Positions 1-10,653 of a stretch of DNA of 60,000 nucleotides are shown piece after piece. A program made the position numbers and the translations under genes. Within the stretch, counting starts at the first letter, position 1; every line of letters begins with the position of its first letter. The notes below the pieces were generated by a model. It was not told the origin of the DNA. It searched no databases and saw only the letters and a program-made list of their open reading frames with translations. Origin of the DNA: Symsagittifera roscoffensis (lineage: Eukaryota > Xenacoelomorpha > Acoela > Convolutidae); assembly GCF_963678635.1 (NCBI RefSeq), contig NC_087063.1, forward strand, positions 28,720,599-28,780,598. Reading direction: 5' to 3'.

Positions 1-391
1 ATTGATATTGAAACTTCCGGAAAACAGTGAAATTAGTCGTAATTTTCGAGAAGGTAAAATAAAATTAATCAAATTTACATGAAATTTTCCATTTCGAACC
101 TTTTATTTTGGTTTTTAACTGTTTTTTTTGGGCCAGTTCAGGGATTATTTTTAGGAATCTCAATTCAAATTAACATTAAGGGCAATATTCTATGAAATTT
201 TTAAATCAAACTCCATGATTCAACTCCTCTTCATTTTTTTCTCATAGAATTACCCAAATTTGTACAAAAATTACAACTTGTAAGAAATTTTTCATGTCAA
301 AATTAGAAATTTCAGATTATTGATGAAAAAATGAACAGTTTATTGCTAAAAATTGTTTAAAATGGGATAAATGTTTCTTAAAAGTTTATTT
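1..391. repeat. Outer inverted repeat, left arm (pairs with about 13035-13421)
   Basis: Read as reverse complement, this stretch matches about 13035-13421 with only scattered differences, for example the shared segments around TTCCGGAAGTTTCAAT and CTGTTCATTTTTT. The match runs into the left edge of the window, so the true outer end is not visible. Pairing ends near 391, where the left side continues with TTTAGAGAAAG and the right side with unrelated sequence. No coding signal is seen. Confidence 0.85.
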
Positions 392-1592
392 AGAGAAAGT
401 TTGTTTATTCAGAAAAAACTCTATATAGTAAAAATGTAGTAATGTATTGTATATAGTGATGTATAATGTATGTAGTATTGTGTATGTATGTAGTTTTGTG
501 TATTGTATATAGCAAGGAAATGTAGATCTTGAAAGCAACTTTTTGATTTATGCTTTTTGTATCTTCTTCCAAAAGATGTCGAATTGGGTTTGCTTCACAA
601 AAATTATATTCAAAACATTTGATCTTTCATAAAAAGTACCTAATATATCAAATGATAACAATTTTTTCTAATGAATTACGCAAAAAATAAGACTTTGAGA
701 ATTTTTATGTCGGATTTTTTCTCAAGATATACATTATAAGCTAAAATTTAGTGAATTTATCTCAAAACTCCTAAGGAATAAATTGAGTTTCTATCTCATT
801 TTAGCATTTTCTCAGTTTCTGCTACATCTACTATCTACCAAATGAATCCAATTATAGCGAATTTTTACTTGAAAATTGAATTTTAGATAGAAAAATGTAT
901 CGTTTCAACGAACGTTCAATAATCCGAAGCTGAACTATTACCATAAATCCTTAACTAAAAGCCTTTAAAGGATTTTCTCAACCTCATAACTGTATAATGC
1001 TGTTTTAAATCTGAATTTCTATTTTAGACTAAATTTTTAATTGGAATGATGTATATCATTATCTTGAAACTTTCAAAGTTTAGCAAATAATACATTTTTT
1101 CCAGGTCATTTATCAATTTCTTTTCTAAAATCATCAAAAAAAATAGAAAAACATAATTCTTAATAAGTCAAACCATATTATCTGCTTAAAAAGTTTTACT
1201 CTATGAACACTTTTACAAGCACTAAACAAGGAAAACTTTATATTAGTAACTACAAAAAAAACTTTCAATTAGTTGATCTTTTCCAAATATCCAAGTTTTA
1301 CAATTTTTAGTCGAATACTTAAATACTCATTAGCATATGTTATGCACTTTACTACAAGTTTATCACAACAATGTCTCCGCAAGCTTGCAACCAAGCGAGT
1401 TTTTACTGTTGATTAAAAGTTTTTGGATCGAGCTCTATGGAAAGTTTCACGACAATTTGAACTCGATTTTTGCTGTCTTTAACATCAATCAAAACTTTTG
1501 AATAAAAAAGTAAATGACAGTTCAGATAATGTAATGAAAACACTGTATAATTTTTGACTACGGTTTGTTACAATTGCTGAGACTTTTCAGAT

Positions 1593-1877
1593 TCAGTAAA
1601 AACTAATAATCTCAGTAATTTCTATGTTTTTTTTAAAAATTAAAAATTTTACCTTCTGATGTGTGTTTGGAGACTGCAGAGCACATAATTTAACATTATG
1701 CTGAAAATGCTTCTTCTTGAAATGATTAGCGAGTTTCTCGCTGCTATAAGTATAAAAATTACAGTTAGAACACTTCAAAACACCACATGTTCTACGATGT
1801 CTTGATGCATCTTTGTGAGTGTATTCCCTGCCACATTCAAGACATGCAACTCTTTCGTTTCTATTGAGTGACGGCAT
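1593..1877 (-). CDS. Small two-zinc-finger protein, arm copy 1 (exon 1 at 1653-1877)
   Basis: The start ATG is at 1877. Finger 1 (about residues 12-31) has CLEC, then His 27 and Cys 31, a C2HC arrangement. Finger 2 (about residues 36-56) has CSNC followed by two His, a C2H2 arrangement. The finger region is basic (SRHRR, FKKKH), which fits nucleic-acid binding. Codon 75 is followed by a GTAAAA donor (intron from 1652 downward), so the residues translated past 1653 are probably intron. Inverted copy 3 shows a plausible exon 2 about 155 nt on; the matching acceptor here has one base changed, so the 3' end is uncertain. Copies lie at 5443-5705 (start lost) and 10873-11353 (frameshifted). A transposase-linked or regulatory role is possible but not shown; I do not recognise the family. 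Confidence 0.6.
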   Translation of the reverse strand: MPSLNRNERVACLECGREYTHKDASRHRRTCGVLKCSNCNFYTYSSEKLANHFKKKHFQHNVKLCALQSPNTHQKVKFLIFKKNIEITEIISFY

Positions 1878-1918
1878 CTCAATAGTAAAGAAAAATTAAA
1901 GGCGAGATTTCAAATGTA

Positions 1919-2249
1919 CCAATTTTTTAGATAAGGTGAATGAATAGCCTCAAAAAGTGAATAAAAGTGAATAAAAGTGAATAAAAACAGCAAACTTATT
2001 AACCAATTGTTTTTAACGTGAAAAAAAATCAGAATGGATATGCAATCATCCAATCTAAACAGGGAGTTTTCAAAAATGTCAACCAATCAGAATTGAGCAT
2101 TCATTATTAGGAAGTTTTTATCATTTTTGATATCAACCAATCAAAATCGAGCTTCAATAGTCATTGAATTTTAAACAAATTTAATGTCAACCAATAATAA
2201 TTGAGCTTCAATAATCATGGAATTTTCAACTAATTTATTGTCAGCCAAT
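1919..2249 (-). promoter_or_regulatory. CCAAT-box array upstream of the zinc-finger gene, copy 1
   Basis: CCAAT starts at 1919, 2003, 2050, 2083, 2137, 2191 and 2245. The last four are spaced exactly 54 bp, within repeats of the form caaccaatcagaattgagc. The array lies between the zinc-finger ATG (1877, minus) and the ATG at 2306 (plus), so it is placed to act as a bidirectional promoter. CCAAT boxes are the usual NF-Y target; binding here is inferred. Confidence 0.6.
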
Positions 2250-2305
2250 CAGAATTGAGCAGTTTCTAGATATAACTTTGGATCCAAAATTTTCATTTTT
2301 GAAGA

Positions 2306-2891
2306 ATGTCAATTAAAAAGCATTTGAACTTCCTCGAATTAGTCTACAAGAAAAAAGAAAATATTCCGTGTGATTCCTTATTGATGAAATAGATGTAGAT
2401 TCTTACCTTTTTCACAATTTTTTGGACGTTTATGTTGTCCAAAATAGAGTTCTTCGACTAAGTAAAGGTCTCTTTAGGGAAACTTACTCAATCAAAGAGC
2501 TTATTTTTGATCCCCATACTGCGTATCAAAGTTATAAACTTACTGCTGAATTACACCGGACTAGAAAAGAAATTTTTTTTTTTTGGAAAACTTGAAGTTA
2601 ATAAAAAAGTCGTACGATTATATTTCAAAGACTCTTTTTATTCCCTACCCAACTCCCAAATTTGTCAAAACTCCCCAGCAAAGTTCTTTATTCCTCCATT
2701 TATCAAAAGATTTTCAAAGTTCAAAGTCTTGCATGATCAGGTTTGGAATCAGATTTCTAGAGATTTGCTTTGAAAAATTCATTAACTTTGAATTATCATC
2801 TCAAATCTACATTAAAATCAAAGAACTTGACTATCTACTCAAAAATCAACAATTTATCATCGATTATATACGAAAAATTCAATTAACTTGA
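2306..2891 (+). pseudogene. Unrecognised divergent gene, arm copy 1 (frame breaks)
   Basis: It starts at ATG 2306, about 60 bp from the last CCAAT box, and diverges from the zinc-finger gene. About 25 codons are open in the first frame. Coherent coding then continues in the -1 frame from about 2372 (begins DEIDVDSYLFHNFLDVYVVQ) to about 2585. A third frame is open to 2891, with Lys- and Phe-rich sequence ending in YIRKIQLT. The second-frame part has normal amino-acid composition and includes KELIFDPHTAYQSYKL. I recognise no domain. The copy at 6034-6563 repeats the same frame layout, so the breaks may be old, or one of them may be a missed intron. Confidence 0.35.
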
Positions 2892-3020
2892 TAAGAAGAC
2901 TTGCAGAGATGCTACTTTTTTTTATTTTCCTTCTTTTGTTACTTATATCGACAATATTTCTTATTTTTACTTCAAACAACTTTTGGTCATTTATTTTTGC
3001 AATTGCTTTTGTGTATATTT

Positions 3021-3266
3021 TTACTTATTTGGAAGTTTTAAGTCTTTAAAAGGTTCCTCTGATTGGATACGACAACTTGAACAAATATAAACATTTTTCA
3101 ATGGAGGCAAGACCAGCTTTGCGCTCCATTGAGAAATTGCAAAATTCTTCAGCTGCTCGACAGCTCTAGATTTATAAATAAATTGGTTATTGTCTTGTGT
3201 TTTGTAATTTAATTTCTTTGCATCAAGTAATTTTTTAAAGAGATAGTAACAAAGTAATAAGATCAT
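3021..3266 (-). pseudogene. Unrecognised coding fragment, arm copy 1
   Basis: An open frame of 81 codons on the minus strand. Its C-terminal half (WSAKLVLPPLKNVYICSSC followed by about 16 residues) looks like real protein and is repeated with few changes in copy 2 near 6760-6900, where the Cys pair is partly lost. A possible acceptor (AAATCTAG) lies at about 3170. It could be the 3' exon of a gene in the arm. No function can be assigned. Confidence 0.2.
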
Positions 3267-5442
3267 TGAAAATTTTGTTAGAAAAATTGCATGGGCAAAG
3301 TTTTGACTAAAAATTTGTAAAATTCATTTTTAAAAATCAAACTAATTTTACAATTTCAAAAAATAAATGTAAACATTTTCAATTTTTTTTTTTCATAAGA
3401 TGATAAAAAAGTTGAATCAATTTCGATATTTGTGAAAAACTTCACAACATTTTCGCACACAAGATAAGAAATCACCACAATTTTTGCACACATGTTAAAA
3501 ACTTTAAAATAATTTTGCACCATGCAAAACTTTTCATAATATTTTTTGCTTACTTGTTTAAAAAAATCAAAGAAAATCTCGCAAGTTAAGAAAACTATTA
3601 TTGTATTTTTTCACATTTTAAAGAAAACCGTAACAAGATTTTCTTGCAATGCTAAAAATTAATGTTTAAGAATTTCTTTGTTTTAAATTTAATCAGTGAA
3701 AATTCTACTTTCGCACGTATCTAAATCAAAAACAGCAAAGAAACAGTGAATTAAGAGAAGGAAAAGCATTCAAAGTCATCAATATTGATAATTTCCAGAA
3801 AAAGAAATTAGGTTTTGCAAATGTACATATTTTTTAAAATATGAAAAATTTGCGTTTTGCAACAACTTTCGATAAAATTCGCATATTTGTTATAAAATGA
3901 TTGATTTTTTTGCATCTTGTAAAAAAGTAACATACCTTTATTCTTAATTTATGACGGAAATTTTCTCAAAAGATCCAAGTGAGAAAGAATTGGTGCTAGT
4001 TAAAGCATTCAAAAATTAAAATACAAAATGAGAATATAAAGGTGTGTTTTTACGATCTAAGAACAAATTAGGAGCAGCTCTATTAGTTATAATCTGAAAA
4101 TCTCCGGAAATACGCAAGGGAACCTAGTTCCTAACATCTACAATATAAAAACTTCTGAAAGGGCGAGTCTCAAAAAATTGATATATCAAAGCAAATCAAG
4201 GTGCAAACTGGAACAATTGTGTAATTTTCCAACTTTTATTCAGAAAAAACTCTATATAGTAAAAATGTAGTAATGTATTGTATATAGTGTTGTATAATGT
4301 ATGTAGTATTGTGTATGTATGTAGTTTTGTGTATTGTATATAGCAAGGAAATGTAGATCTTGAAAGCAACTTTTTGATTTATGCTTTTTGTATCTTCTTC
4401 CAAAAGATGTCGAATTGGGTTTGCTTCACAAAAATTATATTCAAAACATTTGATCTTTCATATAAAGTACCTAATATATCAAATGATAACAATTTTTTCT
4501 AATGAATTACGCATAAATATAAGACTTTGAGAATTTTTATGTCGGATTTTTTCTCAAGATATACATTATAAGCTAAATTTTAGTGAAATTATCTCAAAAC
4601 TCCTAAGGAATAAATTGAGTTTCTATCTCATTATAGCATTTTCTCAGTTTCTGCTTCATCTACTATCTACCAAATGAATCCAATTATAGCGAATTTTTAC
4701 TTGAAAATTGAATTTTAGATAGAAAAATGTATCGTTTCAACGAACGTTCAATAATCCGAAGCTGAATTATTACCATAAATCCTTAACTAAAAGCCTTTAA
4801 AGGATTTTCTCAACCTCATAACTGTATAATGCTGTTTTAAATCTGAATTTCTATTTTAGACTAAATTTTTAATTGGAATGAAGTATATCATTATCTTGAA
4901 ACTTTCAAAGTTTAGCAAATAATACATTTTTTCCAGGTCATTTATCAATTTCTTTTCTAAAATCATCAAAAAAAATAGAAAAACATAATTCTTAATAAGT
5001 CAAACCATATTATCTGCTTAAAAAGTTTTACTCTATGAACACTTTTACAAGCACTAAACAAGGAAAACTTTATATTAGTAACTACAAAAAAAACTTTCAA
5101 TTAGTTGATCTTTTCCAAATATCCAAGTTTTACAATTTTTAGTCGAATACTTAAATACTCATTAGCATATGTTATGCACTTTACTACAAGTTTATCACAA
5201 CAATGTCTCCGCAAGCTTGCAACCAAGAGAGTTTTTACTGTTGACTAAAAGTTTTTGGATCGAGCTCTATGGAAAGTTTCACGACAATTTGAACTCGATT
5301 TTTGCTGTCTTTAACATCAATCAAAACTTTTGAATAAAAAAGTAAATGACAGTTCAGGTAATGTAATGAAAACACTGTATAATTTCCGACTAGGTTTGTT
5401 ACAATTGCTGAGACTTTTCAGATTCAGTAAAAACTAATAATC

Positions 5443-5705
5443 TCAGTAATTTCTATGTTTTTTGAAAAAATTAAAAAATTTTACCTTCTCCTGAAGTGTG
5501 TTTGGAGACTGCTGAGCACATAATTTAACATTATGTTGAAAATGCTTCTTCTTGAAATGATTAGCGAGTTTTTCGCTGCTATAAGTATAAAAATTACAGT
5601 TAGAACACTTCAAAACACCACATGTTCTACGATGTCTTGATGCATCTTTGTGAGTGTATTCCCTGCCACATTCGAGACATGCAACTCTTTCGTTTCTATT
5701 AAAAG
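5443..5705 (-). pseudogene. Two-zinc-finger gene, arm copy 2 (start lost)
   Basis: Nearly identical to the gene at 1593-1877, with both fingers intact. Compared with copy 1, a deletion of roughly 95 bp joins codon 5 or so directly to the upstream AAAAGTGAAT repeat. It removes the ATG and the likely transcription start. The frame stays open upstream only by chance, into sequence that is promoter in copy 1. The donor GTAAAA after the exon is kept. Confidence 0.55.
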
Positions 5706-5777
5706 TGAATAAAAACAACAAACTTTTTAACCAATTGTTTTTAACGTGAAAGAAAATTAGAATGGATATGCAATCAT

Positions 5778-5977
5778 CCAATCTAACCAGGGAGTTTTCA
5801 AAAGTGTCAACCAATCAGAATCGAGCATTCATTATAAGGAAATTTTTATCTTTTTTGATATCAACCAATCAAAATCGAGCTTCAATAGTCATTGAGTTTT
5901 AAACAAATTTAATGTCAACCAATCAGAATTGAGCTTCAATAGTCATGGAATTTTCAACTAATTTATTGTCAGCCAAT
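5778..5977 (-). promoter_or_regulatory. CCAAT-box array, copy 2
   Basis: CCAAT starts at 5778, 5811, 5865, 5919 and 5973. The spacings are 33, 54, 54 and 54 bp, identical to copy 1. The array lies between the zinc-finger remnant and the divergent ATG at 6034. Confidence 0.55.
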
Positions 5978-6033
5978 CAGAATTGAGCAGTTTCTAGATA
6001 TAACTTTGGATCCAAAAATTTCAATTTAGAAGA

Positions 6034-6563
6034 ATGTCAATTAAAAAGCATTTGAACTTCCTCGAATTAGTCTACAAAAAAAAATAAAATATTCCGTGTG
6101 ATTCCTTATTGATGAAATAGTTGTAGATTCTTACCTTTTTCACAATTTTTTGGACGTTTATAATGTCCAAAATAGAGTTCTTCGACTAAGTAAAGGTCTC
6201 TTTAGGGAAACTTAGTCAATCAAAGAGTTTCTTTTTGATCCCCATACTGCGTATCAAAGTTATAAACTTACTGCTGAATTACACCTGACTAGAAAAGAAA
6301 TTTTGTTTATTTTGGAGAACTTGAAGTTAATAAAAAAGTCGTACGAAACTATTTCAAAGACTCTTTTTATTCCCTACCCAACTCCCAAATTTGTCAAAAC
6401 TCCCCAGCAAAGTTCTTTATTCCTCCATTTTTTAAAAGATTTTCAAAGTTCAAAATCTTGCATGATCAAGTTTGGAATCAGATTTCCAGAGATTTGCTTT
6501 GAAAATTTCATTAACTTTGAATTATCATCTCAAATCTACATCAAAATCAAAGAACTTGACTAA
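6034..6563 (+). pseudogene. Unrecognised divergent gene, arm copy 2
   Basis: This is the copy of the gene at 2306-2891. The ATG at 6034 is kept, but an in-frame TAA appears after about 17 codons where copy 1 has a Glu codon, and the later frame changes are shared with copy 1. The last open segment covers about 6303-6563. It is probably non-functional; no family was recognised. Confidence 0.3.
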
Positions 6564-7812
6564 CTACTCAAAAATCAACAATTTCTCATCGATTATTCTC
6601 AAAAAATTCAATTAACTTGATGAGAAGACTTGCAGAGATGCTACTTTTATTTATTTTCCTTCTTTTGTTACTTATATCGACAATATTTCTTATTTTTACT
6701 TCAAACAACTTTTGGTCATTTATTTTTGCAATTGCTTTTGTGTATATTTTTACTTATTTGGAAGTTTTAAGTCTTTAAAAGGTTCCTCTGATTGGATACG
6801 ACAACTTGAATAAAAATAAACATTTTTCAATGGAGGCAAGACCAGCTTTGCGCTCCATTGAGAACTTGCAAAATTCTTCAGCTGCTCGACAGCTCTAGAT
6901 TTGTAAATAAATTGGTAATTGTCTTGTATTTTGTAATTTAATTTCTTTGCATCAAGTATTTTTTTTAAAGAGATAGTAACAAAGTGATAAGATCATTGAA
7001 AAAGTTGTTAGAAAAATTGCATAGGCGAAGTTTTGATTAAAAATTTGTAAAATTCATTTTTAAAAATCAAACTAATTTTACAATTTCAAAAATTAAATGT
7101 AAATATTTTCAAAAAATTTTTCATCATAAGATGATAAAAAAGTTGAATCAATTTCGATATTTGTGAAAAACTTCACAACATTTTTGCACACAAGATAAGA
7201 AATCACCACAATTTTTGCACACATGTTACAAATTTTAAAATAATTTTGCACCATTCAAAACTTTTTATAATATTTTTTGCTTACGTGTTTAAAAAAATCA
7301 AAGAAAATCAAGCAAGTTAAGAAAGTTTTTTATTGTATTTTTTCACATTTTAAAGAAAACCGTAACAAAATTTTCTTTCAATGCTAAAAATTAATGTTTA
7401 AGAATTTCTTTGTTTTAAATTTAATCAGTGAAAATTCTACTTTCGCACGTATCTAAATCAAAAACAGCAAAGAAACAGTGAATTAAGAGAAGGAAAAGCA
7501 TTCAAAGTCATCAATACTGATAATTTCCAAACAATAAGAAAAAAGAAGTTAGGTTTTGCAAATGTACATATTTTTTAAAATATGAAAAATTTGCGTTTGG
7601 CAACAACTTTCTATAAAATACGCATATTTGTTATAAAATGGTTGATTTTTTTGCATCTTGTAAAAAAGTAACATACATTTATTCGTTGAAAAGCAGTTGA
7701 ATTGACATTTAATTAACCTTGACTAGATTTTCATGAAGAAATAATCAAAAATTAATAGAAAAACTGACACGCTCACTATTTACACAACCATAACCATCAA
7801 TAAAACAATCAA

Positions 7813-8085
7813 TTATTTTGAACAAATCAGATTCATATTTTGAGTTTTGAACTTTTCGAAGTCTAAAAATGGTGAGCCAAGAGTTTGCGTAGATGCAAGT
7901 TTCGGATTAGAACTTAGATAAGTTGATAATTTTTTGAACTTTTTCCAAACAAGTCGTTTCCTTGACACGCTTGGTGTTTTTTCTGCTCCTTTCCATCGTA
8001 AATTATGCTGAACTCCGCAACTAAGCTGATTGAAGACTTCCCCACTTGATGTTACAAAACTCCAAAAGAATCTGTGTTTGTACAA
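7813..8085 (-). other. Weak open frame at the core/arm junction
   Basis: A 90-codon minus-strand frame whose middle part (SGEVFNQLSCGVQHNLRW, then Lys/Ser-rich sequence) has a plausible composition. There is no copy to compare, no clear start and no promoter. It may be a decayed exon or chance. Confidence 0.15.
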
Positions 8086-8107
8086 AGTGTAAAGACAATC
8101 AATTTCT

Positions 8108-8109
<2 letters not shown>

Positions 8110-8171
<62 letters not shown>
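8110..8171. repeat. (TA)n microsatellite
   Basis: An uninterrupted TA dinucleotide run of about 62 bp in the unique core of the inverted-arm element. Confidence 0.95.
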
Positions 8172-8174
<3 letters not shown>

Positions 8175-8440
8175 TTTTTGTCTAATCTCTTAAAATCATT
8201 AAAATTATATGAAATTTGCAATTTCCCAACGAGCAGAAAAAATCATGAGTAGACACGCAAAAATCTTGGGTTACTATGTACTTTTCGTAAAATTCGTTGG
8301 AAACAAAAATGAACAATGATTTACTATTATAATCTGAATAAAAGCTGGGAAGAGCTTGACACATAGCAGCTGCCATTGGGAAAAATGATTTTTCCAGAGA
8401 AAGGTGGAGTTATATAGTAGTAGTAACGCCTACGCAGCTT

Positions 8441-8486
8441 CCATATAGGAAAATCCTTCCATATTTGGTACTACTTCTATATATGG
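8441..8486 (+). promoter_or_regulatory. Three CArG-like boxes at 18-bp spacing upstream of the core gene
   Basis: CCATATAGGA (8441), CCATATTTGG (8459, a perfect CC(A/T)6GG) and CTATATATGG (8477) start exactly 18 bp apart, 95-140 bp upstream of ATG 8581. CArG boxes are the binding site of SRF/MADS proteins; use here is inferred. Confidence 0.45.
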
Positions 8487-8580
8487 AAATCGCGATGACT
8501 CATACCGCTTACTTCCATTTTCATTTAATCTCAAAATCATTTCTCTCATTTCCCCTCATCTGATCAGTTTGTTCTTCAAA

Positions 8581-9124
8581 ATGTACTCGAGAAAAAATGA
8601 TAGTCCCAACTATATTGAATTTTCAAAAAATCCACAAAGAATTGAGAGATTTGTTTGGTTCCAAAAATCCTACAAGGGGAAAATATGCTTGGAACTGTGC
8701 TTTCAACTATTAAAAGTAAATTATTTGGGACAATTTGAAAAGTCTCAACAAGTCTATCTTAGTGAAAAAGAAGGCGAAACAATATCCGCAATACGGAATA
8801 CTGTTATTCACGATGCTGAAAATCTTGGACTCGTACCTATATATGAAGCCAAATCTGGCTGAGAATCAACTATGGATCAGGAGCTCGCTCGACATCTGTA
8901 ATAGAGTATATGAAAAAGCAACGTACAACATGAGGAGGGTGTGTGTCACAATCAAGAAGTACAACGTGAGCAAGCCACCCTACATTCAGATTCGACTCTT
9001 CACTGCAAAGGAAAATGAAGACTTGAAGCAAGTTGCATATGTCGACTATACTTTGAATGAATTCAATGAACTGTCCCAAATAATGAGAGACTTTATGTTT
9101 GTTGATAATTGTAAGCCTCAGTAA
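8581..9124 (+). pseudogene. Core gene 1, unrecognised protein with one frame break
   Basis: The ATG at 8581 follows a promoter-like stretch with CArG-type boxes. The first frame (begins MYSRKNDSPNYIEFSKNPQR) is open to 8862. The +1 frame then carries coherent coding to the stop at 9124 (includes DICNRVYEKATYNMRRVCV and ends near FMFVDNCKPQ). The switch falls somewhere before 8862. I tested an intron at 8833-8880 (GTACCT...CAG, 48 nt), and it does not join the two frames. So this is either a one-base indel or an undetected intron. Total length would be about 180 residues. The gene sits only in the unique core of the inverted-arm element, so it is a candidate cargo or mobility gene. No domain was recognised. 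Confidence 0.4.
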
Positions 9125-9627
9125 AGCTTTGTGATGTTTTGTATGTTTTGTAATTGAGATAATATTGGTTCAAAACTGTTTTTTCTCACCAAAGTGTATA
9201 TTTAGAGCTATAAGATCTGAGGAAAAGTCAGACAAAACATACAATTTAATCGAAATTGACATGAAACACTAACCAATTATCAAATAATTTTCCAGTATTT
9301 GCTTATAAAATTACAGATAAATTTATTTGATAAGTGTTTTCATCAATTTTTAGCTAAACTTTGCCTCCATTTAAGAAAATTACAAACAAGAATGTATATT
9401 TAAATGAAAACATTATCATGATTTTTTTAGATTTTTTGAATTTCTTTGGTTGTTTTCAATTTTTTTCTGCCTTAATTTGAGGTTTTTATTGGCTACATGA
9501 ATTTCCTTGAAACTAATTAGACTCTAAATAATTAAAAAATATTTATGGTGATTGTTACTACAAAGTACTTTAAAAATGATGAAACAATTCGAGTTTTTAA
9601 CTTTCTTCATTTATTTCAGTAAGAAAA
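9125..9627. other. AT-rich spacer between the two core genes
   Basis: No coding signal or repeat was seen. It ends in a polypyrimidine stretch with TTATTTCAG just before the ATG at 9628, which could be an acceptor of an upstream non-coding exon. Confidence 0.5.
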
Positions 9628-10178
9628 ATGTTTCCATCAAAAGCGTTTTCAATGACTGAATTGAATATTAATCAGATTTTAAAATTGCACTACTACAAAA
9701 AAGTACAAAAAAGTGGTGGACAGATGAAGTTGATGGAGATTGTTTTAGTTTTAACTTGTACACAGAAAGTTCAATAGTTTTGTTAAAAAGATGGAGAGGA
9801 GATTACAAAAAAGAAGAGTACAGTCAGATTTATCAACAAGGTTTTTATTTAGAAGAGTTAACTCAGATTGAGTGGTCGAGCAGTAAAAAACAAAACAATG
9901 GAATAGCCTATGAAACGAAAATTGGAGATAAGGAACATCAATTTGATTACTGTTTCGAATTTGATACAAATACAAAATCCAGATTTGTCAGAATGTCTTT
10001 TGATTGTTTATCCAAATTTAATAAACTTCCGGTTGTTTATACTACAATATACCAAAAAGAAAACGATAAAAACGTATATTTTGTTAATTTCTTTTTTCAC
10101 TGGTTAGAAATAGAACAAATCGAAAAAATTTTGATCGAAATTTCAAAATTTGAATTGAATATCGAAAAAACAATATAA
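9628..10178 (+). pseudogene. Core gene 2, unrecognised acidic protein with one homopolymer frame break
   Basis: The ATG at 9628 follows TTTCAGTAAGAAAA. The first frame is open for about 26 codons, then shifts at a run of six A near 9705-9711 into the frame that carries the rest. That second part begins KKWWTDEVDGDCFSF, includes LLKRWRGDYKKEEYSQIYQQ, and stops at 10178. Total length is about 183 residues, with many aromatic and charged residues, no signal peptide and no membrane segment. The frame break lies in a homopolymer, so it could be a sequencing error. The protein is not recognised. Confidence 0.4.
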
Positions 10179-10335
10179 ACTAGACAAGAAATCTCATTTA
10201 TCCCACTAGAGTATCAAACTTCAAATCTTAGTTATGTTGCAAAAATTCATAAAATTTATTGATTAAGAAGTTTCATAAACATAGTCTGGTTCTGATCTAC
10301 AAAGTTTTTTAAAATCTGTGAATACTTCAATCTGA

Positions 10336-10653
10336 TTGGTTATTAACACAAATAATGTCTGTGAAAGTATCCTCATAATCTACAAATTTTAAAGAAATTG
10401 TTGAAAAATTCTTGAGAAGAAGAGCTCAACTCTGATTGGTTGACATTAAAATTCTTGAAAATTTCATGACTTTTGAAGCTCAATTCTGATAGGTTGACAT
10501 TGAATTTCTTGAAAATTACATGACTTTTGAAGCTCAATTCTGATGGGTGGACTGGAATTTGTTGAAAATTACATGACTATTGAAGCTCGATTCTGATTAT
10601 TTGATATCAGAAAAGATAAAAGTCTCCTTGTAATTAATGCTCGATTCTGATTG
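10336..10653 (+). promoter_or_regulatory. Degenerate CCAAT-box array, inverted copy 3
   Basis: On the plus strand the boxes read ATTGG at 10336, 10435 and 10649. The intervening units, spaced 53-54 bp, read ATAGG (10489), ATGGG (10543) and ATTAT (10596). So three of the five periodic boxes have mutated. It is upstream of the frameshifted zinc-finger gene at 10873. Confidence 0.5.

Larger units (their letters stand above)
405..3940 (-). repeat. Long arm, copy 1, of the inverted-arm element
   Basis: This is a direct repeat of 4237-7690. Its first 1.9 kb (to about 2280) is an inverted repeat of about 10380-12350. Identity by eye is above 90 percent with small indels. It carries a zinc-finger gene (minus strand), a CCAAT-box array and a divergent unrecognised gene (plus strand). 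The 4020-4240 flank seen in copy 2 is missing here, so copy 1 looks like a recombined tandem duplicate of copy 2. Confidence 0.85.
3941..7690 (-). repeat. Long arm, copy 2, of the inverted-arm element
   Basis: A direct repeat of copy 1. It also carries the outer flank (about 3941-4240) that matches, inverted, about 12350-12655. That makes copy 2 and the inverted copy at 10.4-12.7 kb the natural pair of arms. Together they flank the unique core at about 7.7-10.3 kb. Confidence 0.8.

Noticed and set aside
8833-8880. A 48-nt intron (GTACCT...CAG) joining the two frames of core gene 1
   Set aside because: Joining at these sites leads to a stop seven codons on and does not reach the second frame.
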